NCBI RefSeq assembly: GCF_016587355.1
Contig: NZ_BNJF01000001.1
Span: forward strand, 2,554,501-2,618,500
Origin: Ktedonospora formicarum
GTDB lineage: Bacteria > Chloroflexota > Ktedonobacteria > Ktedonobacterales > Ktedonobacteraceae
DNA length: 64,000 nt
Direction: 5' to 3'
Positions 57,296 to 64,000 of this stretch are shown one piece after another (the first letter of the stretch is position 1; each line of letters begins with the position of its first letter). The translations under genes were made by a program, and so were the position numbers. The notes under the pieces were generated by a model, which searched no databases, was not told the origin of the DNA, and saw only the letters and a list, made by a program, of their open reading frames with translations.

Positions 57296-58800
57296 ATGAA
57301 ATCACAGAACACCTCGTCCTCAATTGAGCAACAGACATCACAAACGACAGAAACAACTTCCAACGCGGTAAATCACGGAGACATGAACAAGTGGGCCGTG
57401 CTCGCCATTGTGGGCATTGGCGTGTTTATGGCGACCCTCGATTCTTCGATTGTTAACATCAGCCTGCCAGCCATCGCAAGCCACTTCCAAGTACCCTTAA
57501 ATGGGGCCGTAGAGTGGATAATCATCGCCTATCTGGTCGCCACCGCTGCCGTACTGTTGACCGCCGGGCGGCTGGCGGATATGCTGGGCCGCAAAGTAGT
57601 ATGGATTAGCGGGCTAGCAGTATTCACGCTTGGCTCCACGCTTTGTGGGGCCGCACCCAACCTGCCAATCCTGATAGTCTCACGCGCTTTTCAGGGTCTT
57701 GGGGGCGCGCTTATTATGGCTGTTAGCCCGGCTCTACTTACCAGCGCATTTCCCGCACATGAGCGTGGACGTGCCCTGGGCTTTAACGCAGTCACTGTCG
57801 CGCTCGGCGTAAGCGTTGGACCAACGTTGGGTGGGCTAATCACCTCGTCGCTCTCCTGGCGCTGGATCTTCTATGTAAATGTGCCCATTGGCATTATAGG
57901 CATTATCGCTACACTACGTATCCTCAAGGAGAGCATGAAACGCAATTCTGGGCGCTTTGATCCTCTGGGAGCACTTCTGCTCGCGGTAGGAATGGCTTCG
58001 CTCACAGGTAGCCTATCTTTTGGCGGCGAGATTGGTTGGACCTCTCCTATTCTGCTTGCGCTAGTTGTGCTTGGCGTCCTGTCACTTGTTGCGTTGCCTT
58101 TCGTAGAAGCGCAAGTCGCCAGCCCAATCATCGATTTCTCGCTCTTCAGCAATCGGGTTTTTCTCTCGGCCAACATTAGCCTTATTCTCAATTTTCTGGC
58201 TCTCTTCGCGGTGAGCGTTATGCTGCCTTTCTATTTTGAGGAGTTACGACACTTCCGAACCGAGCTAGCTGGACTCCTCTTGACGCCGCTCCCGTTGACC
58301 ATCGCTTTGATCGCACCGCTGAGCGGTTCGCTGGCGGATCGTGTGGGTTCGCGCTGGCTGGCTGCGACTGGTATGACTATCGCCTGTATCGGCCTGATAT
58401 TGATTAGTCAGCTTAATGCGCAGAGCTCGATCTTTGATATCATCTGGCGACTGGTCGTAGTGGGTGCTGGGCAGGCCATCTTCCAATCGCCCAATAATAG
58501 CGCGCTTCTGGGGCTGCTCCTCGCCAGAGGCAGGGACTGGCCTCTGGCTTTCTAGCGACTGGCCGTACGATGGGGCAGAGCTTCAGTGTGGCTATTGCAG
58601 GAGCGCTCTTTGGCGCGCTAGGTGGCTCCGCTGCAGGTCGTCTGCTCAGCTCAAATAACATAGCGGAAGAGCAACTCCTGGCACTTCAACAGACTTTTAC
58701 GAACGCCTTCCAGGTCACTTTCATCGTGTGTGCATGCATCGCTGCGCTTGGTATCTTTGCCTCGCTGGTACGCGGCAAGGAAGAGCGTTCCGCTATATAA
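57296..58800 (+). pseudogene. DHA2-type MFS drug exporter, frameshifted in a G run
   Basis: 14-helix MFS exporter (DHA2). The first part reads VFMATLDSSIVNISLPAI (antiporter signature) and GRLADMLGRKVVWI through VVVGAGQAIFQSPNNSALLG. It then leaves its frame at the GGGG near 58511-58514, ending at 58555. The true C-terminus continues in the next frame (AAPRQRQGLASGFLATGRTM, GQSFSVAIAGALFGALGG, a last helix) to the stop at 58800. One extra G restores about 500 residues. Start at ATG 57296; the longer frame from 57218 has no ribosome site. It precedes the WYL regulator. Confidence 0.8.
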
Positions 58801-58810
58801 GTAGTACGCA

Positions 58811-58819
58811 TGCTATAAT
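58811..58819 (+). promoter_or_regulatory. Extended -10 element of a leaderless WYL gene
   Basis: TGCTATAAT (58811-58819) ends six bases before the WYL start ATG at 58826, so transcription would begin at or within a base of the A of the ATG. No -35 box is recognisable, consistent with an extended -10 promoter, and there is no ribosome-binding site. Confidence 0.55.
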
Positions 58820-58825
58820 TAGGGC

Positions 58826-59785
58826 ATGAATCGTACGGACCGATTGCTTGCCATTATCTTAGAATTACAAGGCAAAGACCGCCAACGCGCCGAAGATCTA
58901 GCCGCGACTTTTGAGACCAGCAAGCGAACAATCTATCGTGATATCCAGGCTCTTTGTGAGTCGGGGGTTCCCGTTGTCTCGACGCCTGGGCAGGGCTATG
59001 CCCTCATGGAGGGATACTTCCTGCCCCCGCTTAGCTTCTCGGTACCCGAAGCGACCATGCTACTCCTTGGCAGTGATCTGATGGCACAGCACTTCGACGA
59101 ACAGTATCGCGAAGCAGCGCTGGCAGCAGCGCGCAAGATAAGTGGTGCTCTTCCCAAACTTTTACACGAAGAGGTCCGCTACCTGCGCAATAATATTGTT
59201 TTTGTAGCCCCAGGTCCACAAAACGCATCAGACGAGCATGAAAAGTTACTCCTACTCCGCCGGACCATTCTCGACCGACGATGTATCCGCTTCACTTATC
59301 ATACTCGGCACGGTGAGCAGAACGGCAAAGGTGGCGTCACGTCGCGCGAAGTGAATCCCTATCGTCTGGTCTCGCTCTACAACATCTGGAATCTGGTAGC
59401 CTACTGTCATCTGCGCCAAGAGATCCGCCATTTCCGCCTCGACCGCATAGAGGCAATTGAAGTGCTTGCAAGCACTTTCCAGCGCCCCTATGAGCTTGAA
59501 AATCCCAATCCTCAAGAGCGTCGCCCACGCCCTATTGTGGTACGCGTGCTCTTCGCACCAGAGATCGCACGCTGGCTTCAGGAAACACCAAACTACTTTA
59601 TGACTAATTGTGAGGAGACGCCAGATGGCCTGCTTATCACCTTACACATTCGCCATGAACAAGATATCATGCCGTGGCTACTGGGCTGGGGACGCCACGC
59701 GCGCGTGCTAGAGCCCATAACCCTCCGCCAGCGCGTAGAGAAAGAGGCTCGCGCGATGCTACAACGATATCAGGGTATTGATTAA
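58826..59785 (+). CDS. WYL-domain transcriptional regulator (YafY type)
   Basis: 319 residues. N-terminal winged helix (1-60: RLLAIILELQGKDRQRAEDL, SKRTIYRDIQALCESGVPVV) is followed by a WYL domain (about 135-210: RRCIRFTYHTRHGEQ, VNPYRLVSLYNIWNLVAYCH, FRLDRIEAIEVL) and a C-terminal WCX region. Such regulators sense small ligands or nucleic acid and control neighbouring genes. The exporter directly upstream is the obvious target. The start has no ribosome site but sits right after a -10 box. Confidence 0.9.
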   Translation: MNRTDRLLAIILELQGKDRQRAEDLAATFETSKRTIYRDIQALCESGVPVVSTPGQGYALMEGYFLPPLSFSVPEATMLLLGSDLMAQHFDEQYREAALAAARKISGALPKLLHEEVRYLRNNIVFVAPGPQNASDEHEKLLLLRRTILDRRCIRFTYHTRHGEQNGKGGVTSREVNPYRLVSLYNIWNLVAYCHLRQEIRHFRLDRIEAIEVLASTFQRPYELENPNPQERRPRPIVVRVLFAPEIARWLQETPNYFMTNCEETPDGLLITLHIRHEQDIMPWLLGWGRHARVLEPITLRQRVEKEARAMLQRYQGID

Positions 59786-59928
59786 GAGTTATTCCTTAGT
59801 AACCATCGGTTCATTTCCACCTCTCTGCCTTTTGTTTTTACAATCGCCAAATATATACATATATGCATTTCATGTAATTGAGATATTATATGTGTTTTAC
59901 ATATATATTCATGGATATACAACAAAGG

Positions 59929-59957
59929 TTGACAATAGGTATATAATAGCTTATTAT
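59929..59957 (+). promoter_or_regulatory. Near-consensus promoter of the TPR gene
   Basis: TTGACA (59929-59934), a 17-base spacer and TATTAT (59952-59957) in very AT-rich DNA. The expected start site is near 59964, giving a leader of about 30 bases. Confidence 0.8.
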
Positions 59958-59994
59958 AGAGCATAAGCACTAATCGCACGAAGGGTCCCGTGGT

Positions 59995-61542
59995 ATGGAG
60001 TCCGATAAAACACTTGAACGCCAGAAACGCGGAACGGCTTACGCTAAGGCTGGCGATTACCAGAGCGCCCTGGCCGAGTTCACCCAAGCCATTTCATTAC
60101 AACCCTATGACGCCTCTAACTATCACAATCGTGCACTAGTCTATCGTAACCTGAATGACTTTCAGCGAGCACTCGACGACCTCTCTAAGGCCATCTCACT
60201 GCAACCAAACTATCCATCAGCATACTACCAACGCGGTCTGATATACTTCCTCACAAAGGAGTATCGCAAAGCTATTCAGGAGTTTAGTCTGACCATCTCC
60301 TTACAGAAGAATGAACTTTCAGCATATATAGGGCGTGCGCTCGGCTACTTCGAATTGCATGAGTTTCCCCAAGCTATTGTGAACCTTGATCGCGCAATTG
60401 CTCTCTCTCCCAAGACTGCTGGACAACATGGAGCCTACTCCAGTCGAGCCCAGGCACATGCGGCTCTGCAACAATATAGCGATGCCCTATCGGATTTTGA
60501 GCAGGCTCTACGCTTCGCGCCTAACGATATCGCGCTCTTGAACCACATGGGCGCAGCCTGTACCGATAGCGGACATCCCGAACGCTCGCTGACCTACTAC
60601 AATCGGGCTCTTGAGCTTTCGACCTCCGCGCCCTTTACCTACAACAATCGTGGGGAAGCCTACCGCCTACAAAAGCTTTATCATGAAGCCATTGCTGACT
60701 TCAACCGGGCTCTTGAACTCGATGCATCACTCGCGACAGTATACTATAATCGCGCTCTGACCCTGGCTTCGCTCGATATGCATTCCAGGGCTTTAGATGA
60801 CTTCCATCGAGCCCTGGAGTTAAATCCCAAACTCATCCTGGTGTACGCTGACCGGGCAATGTCATATGTTGATCTTGGTATGTATCAGGAAGCACTTACC
60901 GACTTCAACCATGCCCTTGAACTCGATAAGCAAAATATGCTTACTACCTACCACCGTGGCACTACCTATCTCTGGCTCAATGAAATTGATCGCGCTTTAC
61001 AGGACTTTAATAAGGTTATTGAACAGGATCCCGATTCCGCCTACGCCTATAAAGGGCGCGGGGAAGTCTACTTGCGCAAAGGAGATCTTGGACGCGCACG
61101 CGACGATTATCAACGGAGCAGCGAACTAGACAGCACACAAATTGAGGCTCACTGGCTATGCGCATGGCTGGATATGTGCCTTGAGAACTATGAACCCGAC
61201 ATAATGTCGAAGCGCCTGGAACTCATTGCCAGTATTGACCCATACGACTATCACGCTATCCTGTCTTTCGCGGTCGCCCTTTTATTAGAAGAGAAGGCAG
61301 AAGATGCGCTCACAGAACTCTATAAAGCGCAAACAATTAATGAAAATGACTGGGGAATGCTCTTCTGGCTTGCTATGACTTCTGGCATACTAGAAATGGA
61401 CGATGAGGCTTTCTCCGCTTTGGACAGCGCCATTATCAGCGCCCATCTCCCCCTAGCTCTACTCGCTCCTCTACGCTGGTTTCGGCATTCACGGCCAGAT
61501 TTCTACGTCGAGCGTCTCTTACCTCTGCTTGAGCAGCTATAA
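59995..61542 (+). CDS. Tetratricopeptide-repeat protein
   Basis: 515 residues made almost entirely of TPR units of 34 residues, recognisable by repeated YxNRAxxYxxLxxYxxALxDFxxAxxLxP spacing (for example YYNRALTLASLDMHSRALDD). About twelve units are visible from residue 10 to 400, then a less regular helical tail. No catalytic domain or membrane segment. It serves as a protein-interaction scaffold; partners unknown. Strong promoter upstream, weak ribosome site. Confidence 0.85.
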   Translation: MESDKTLERQKRGTAYAKAGDYQSALAEFTQAISLQPYDASNYHNRALVYRNLNDFQRALDDLSKAISLQPNYPSAYYQRGLIYFLTKEYRKAIQEFSLTISLQKNELSAYIGRALGYFELHEFPQAIVNLDRAIALSPKTAGQHGAYSSRAQAHAALQQYSDALSDFEQALRFAPNDIALLNHMGAACTDSGHPERSLTYYNRALELSTSAPFTYNNRGEAYRLQKLYHEAIADFNRALELDASLATVYYNRALTLASLDMHSRALDDFHRALELNPKLILVYADRAMSYVDLGMYQEALTDFNHALELDKQNMLTTYHRGTTYLWLNEIDRALQDFNKVIEQDPDSAYAYKGRGEVYLRKGDLGRARDDYQRSSELDSTQIEAHWLCAWLDMCLENYEPDIMSKRLELIASIDPYDYHAILSFAVALLLEEKAEDALTELYKAQTINENDWGMLFWLAMTSGILEMDDEAFSALDSAIISAHLPLALLAPLRWFRHSRPDFYVERLLPLLEQL

Positions 61543-61546
61543 CCGA

Positions 61547-62809
61547 CTAGATTGTCTCGGGAGGCTGCAAGGACTCATTCTTCAAAGCAGAACGAGCCAG
61601 GAAAGCGGCCCCCGTCGCGATACAACCAAAAAGCGCGATCAAGCCATAGGCATAGAGGAAACTACCCGTGTAATCAAAGATCAAGCCAATCAAGGGGGGA
61701 CCTAGAATCACTGGCGGTGTGGAGACAGTGCTCATAAAACCCTGAGCCAGCCCCTTCTTGACGTTACGCAGATTTGCCGCGCTATTGAAGACAGATGCAT
61801 ATGGGATAGTCGAGCCAATCCCGATCATCAGTAAGGCCACAACCGCCAGCCAGGGCAGGTGCAGAGGAAGGGCCAGCAAGATAACACCCAGACAACCAAG
61901 CGCGGTTCCCGACCGGAGCAGCGACATTGAGCGCACATAACGACGCGCAAGCAACCAACCTCCCAACGGGCGGAAAAACATGCCGATGATTGGCGGCACA
62001 GAACCAATAGCACCCGCTACAACCAGCGATATACCATAGACATGCATCAGGTAGAGTGTAATCGTCGCCGCAATAGCATTCCCCAGACTGAAAGTACCCA
62101 TATGTGAGAGCCCAAGCAACCAGAGCGAGCGCGAACGGAGCGCAGTACCAAAGCGAGGAGCGCTGACCTGCCGCGCCTCTCGACGCTCCGGGATCAGCAA
62201 CCAGGTTACAATACAGGCAAGCGTCAGTAATCCCCAGAAGAGAAAGCAGCCCTGCCAGCCCAAACGAGGCAACAAGAGTGGGGTAAAGAGGAGCCCCAGA
62301 CCCGCCCCCAGTTGCACCGATCCCCCATAAAACCCCTGTCCTAATGTAGAGTAACGTCCTAGTCCCGCAACCACATTCGCCCCTGCCAGAAAGGCACAGC
62401 CAGCCGCGAATCCAATCACGACCTGCCAGGCCAACATCCATGCCAGGCTGGCAACAAGTGGTTGCGCGATGCTTCCCAGTGCTAGCGAGCTACATGATAT
62501 GAGCAGAACTGGCTTCGTACCAAAGCGATCCGCCAGCACGCCACCAACCATATATGTAAGTGCCATTCCGATAAAGAGAAGCGTGGAGAAGAGCCCAACC
62601 TCACCGCTTGTAATGTGCATCTCGGAACGCATAGCTGAAGAGAGAGGGCTATAATTAGTATAGTGTACAGAAATCATGATGCCAGTGAAGAGCGCAACCA
62701 AGATACGAACTGTCGCACGCCCCCTGCTCATTGCACCATCTATCACAACAGGCGCAGCAGCCTCCACATCAGATGCACGCGAGGCAGGCTCCAGATTAAG
62801 GTTCGCCAC
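61547..62809 (-). CDS. MFS transporter
   Basis: 420 residues, 12 membrane helices. The MFS loop signature is GGVLADRFGTKPVLL after helix 2, with LTYMVGGVLAD before it. ITSGEVGLFSTLLFIGMALT is typical of NNP/CynX-like and oxalate/formate-like permeases. The substrate is not determined. It uses a GTG start behind TAAGGAG. It converges on the TPR gene (4 bases apart), and a 16-bp tandem repeat lies in its promoter region. Confidence 0.85.
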   Translation of the reverse strand: MANLNLEPASRASDVEAAAPVVIDGAMSRGRATVRILVALFTGIMISVHYTNYSPLSSAMRSEMHITSGEVGLFSTLLFIGMALTYMVGGVLADRFGTKPVLLISCSSLALGSIAQPLVASLAWMLAWQVVIGFAAGCAFLAGANVVAGLGRYSTLGQGFYGGSVQLGAGLGLLFTPLLLPRLGWQGCFLFWGLLTLACIVTWLLIPERREARQVSAPRFGTALRSRSLWLLGLSHMGTFSLGNAIAATITLYLMHVYGISLVVAGAIGSVPPIIGMFFRPLGGWLLARRYVRSMSLLRSGTALGCLGVILLALPLHLPWLAVVALLMIGIGSTIPYASVFNSAANLRNVKKGLAQGFMSTVSTPPVILGPPLIGLIFDYTGSFLYAYGLIALFGCIATGAAFLARSALKNESLQPPETI

Positions 62810-62868
62810 AAGATAACTCCTTAATAATTAAGGGATATTTACATAATGCGCCATCGCGCATCCAGCAA

Positions 62869-62900
62869 AATATGCCACATCTTAAATATGCCACATCTTA
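62869..62900. repeat. 16-bp tandem direct repeat (two copies)
   Basis: AATATGCCACATCTTA occurs at 62869-62884 and again, immediately, at 62885-62900. It lies between the divergent MFS and PP2C-like genes, 60 bases upstream of the GTG of the MFS gene. A two-site operator is possible. Confidence 0.6.
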
Positions 62901-63027
62901 TATGTATCATATTTTGGCGATCACATTTGCCCTCGTCTGTACAGAAAGTAGAGACTGAGCATATAATGAGAGCACTCGCCCATTTTATGGCTTTTGTAGC
63001 GCATGCTTGCACAGGAGGTCGAAACAC

Positions 63028-63876
63028 TTGGCGAAGCACTTTACCACGCAATCACAGATCGCAACGCTACGCTGGCTCGGCAGCGAAGCGATGTATCTCG
63101 ATACCCCCAATGTGAGCCCATGTGCTCATATGGTCATAGGACGCTACGGTGGTCGCTCCTCATCAGGCGCGCATAAGAATGAGGATGGAGCTTTTATTTG
63201 TTGCGCTCAGGATGCTTCCTGGGAGGTCGCGGCACTCATTGATGGACACTACAGCCCACAAAGCACAAGCCTGCTGCTGGATCTCTTTACAGACCAACAA
63301 GACATGATTGCATCCCTCATGCAGCAACCCATCGAGACAGCATTCATCTCACTTCAACAAATTATCTATCAGCAACTTAGCTCACCAGCCTTTAGAGAAC
63401 GTTGCCGCACTATACGCGGCGAAGCTTCATGCTTGATCTGCGCACGCAAAGAACGTTTTCTCTGGTGGCTCTGCATCGGCGATTGTGTACTCTACCTGTT
63501 GCATCCAGAACTGGCACGGCTTGGTCAGTTCGCACTTAACCAGCGCAGTTTTTTTGAGTGGGTAGGGCGCTCAAATATCTTTGACCTCCCCATTCCTTGC
63601 TATGCAACTGGCATTCGTGAACTACGCGGAGGCCGCAACCGAATACTTCTACTCACTGATGGGCTGCTAGAATTTGGGCAGCATCCCTTTGAGAATCCCT
63701 GGTATCTCTATGATCATTTCACACGTAAGCGTGAGGTTCGCGATATAGATTTACGACCGCTGGCTCGTACCGCGCTAGAACGTGTACATGAAGAGGGCGG
63801 ATTAGATAGCGCAACGCTACTCCTCTGGGACATTGAGAATCCCCAATCACCAACCTGGGCTTCCTCGCCCGCGTAA
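63028..63876 (+). CDS. PP2C-like protein phosphatase
   Basis: 282 residues from a TTG at 63028, nine bases behind AGGAGG. A PP2C-type arrangement is visible: SGAHKNEDGAFICCA (acidic metal ligand), WEVAALIDGHYS (Asp-Gly-His), WWLCIGDCVLYLL (glycine/Asp strand), RILLLTDGLLEFG (Asp) and LDSATLLLWDI (Asp near the end). These residues bind two Mn/Mg ions for Ser/Thr dephosphorylation. Some loops (IDGH rather than DGMGG) are unusual. A link to the FHA-type signalling in this genome is only an inference. Confidence 0.75.
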   Translation: MAKHFTTQSQIATLRWLGSEAMYLDTPNVSPCAHMVIGRYGGRSSSGAHKNEDGAFICCAQDASWEVAALIDGHYSPQSTSLLLDLFTDQQDMIASLMQQPIETAFISLQQIIYQQLSSPAFRERCRTIRGEASCLICARKERFLWWLCIGDCVLYLLHPELARLGQFALNQRSFFEWVGRSNIFDLPIPCYATGIRELRGGRNRILLLTDGLLEFGQHPFENPWYLYDHFTRKREVRDIDLRPLARTALERVHEEGGLDSATLLLWDIENPQSPTWASSPA

Positions 63877-63899
63877 TCGCTCACAAGTAATCGCTCTAT

Positions 63900-64000
63900 A
63901 TGGGCTCTTATCGCTCAGAGCTAGAAATGGGACCAGACATGGAAGAGATTGAGACACAAAGTGAAGCCCCAACCCGCTCACGCACCGTTACCTGGACCGA
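63900..64000 (+). CDS. Start of a gene cut by the right edge
   Basis: An open frame from ATG 63900 (also ATG 63927 and 63939 in frame) to the window edge, reading MGPDMEEIETQSEAP and then TRSRTVTWT. The end of this piece resembles the N-terminus of PaaI-type thioesterases (hot-dog fold), but it is too short to be sure. No strong ribosome site. Confidence 0.35.
   Translation, partial: MGSYRSELEMGPDMEEIETQSEAPTRSRTVTWT

Noticed and set aside
61782..62441. A 219-codon minus-strand frame inside the MFS gene
   Set aside because: Gly/Cys/Trp-biased shadow in the wrong frame of a clear transporter.

Overview
The window looks like chromosomal DNA of a filamentous, spore-forming type Chloroflexota bacterium, most likely class Ktedonobacteria. 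This is inferred from the gene mix (triple-FHA ABC-2 transporter, DUF4097 membrane protein, HTH-NB-ARC-TPR regulator, MEDS and multi-GAF sensor proteins, WYL regulator, DHA2 exporter), medium GC, and frequent TTG/GTG starts behind strong AGGAGG sites. No 16S rRNA is present, so the assignment is provisional.

Layout. 1-2.2 kb is a decayed accessory patch: a GNAT-like gene with an in-frame TGA running off the left edge, a small secreted Pro/Gln/Lys repeat protein over a G-quadruplex-like tract, an orphan ORF and a tyrosine-recombinase C-terminus. 2.6-25.1 kb is core: DUF4097 protein, FHA-ABC transporter, coaBC, coiled-coil protein, zinc-ribbon-AIM24 protein, a NUDIX/membrane/MEDS operon, a URO-D-family protein, a sensor kinase with OmpR-type regulator, trmD, ftsK, a WD40-like membrane protein, galE and RNase J. 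A tRNA-Phe at 25.6 kb is followed by a second decayed integrative element (25.8-29.4 kb): integrase remnant, degenerate sensor kinase, a primase/helicase-like gene broken by several lesions, a zinc ribbon and two very small membrane proteins. 29.6-43.8 kb holds a membrane-anchored MutS-like ATPase, an acyltransferase, a GT-C-like membrane protein with its GAF-kinase and receiver, a LysM-CHAP hydrolase, an amidohydrolase, an alpha/beta hydrolase lacking its nucleophile, a RsmC-like methyltransferase and a transaldolase-like aldolase.

The most interesting stretch is 43.94-44.72 kb. It has a sigma70-like promoter, about 770 nt of extremely G-rich, C-poor, repeat-bearing sequence with several good helices, and then a strong intrinsic terminator. 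No credible protein is encoded on either strand. I read it as a large structured non-coding RNA that I cannot match to a class I know.

44.8-64 kb carries a metallophosphoesterase, a TM protein, a CheY-like receiver, the HTH-NB-ARC-TPR regulator, a cca / Nif3 / phospholipase D run, a frameshifted small TM protein, an ABM monooxygenase, a TauE exporter, a frameshifted DHA2 exporter beside a probably leaderless WYL regulator, a TPR protein, an MFS transporter, a PP2C-like phosphatase and the first codons of another gene.

A recurring genomic habit is that gene ends, above all convergent ones, are closed by long perfect hairpins (arms up to 27 bp). All functions are read from motifs by eye; no database search was run.
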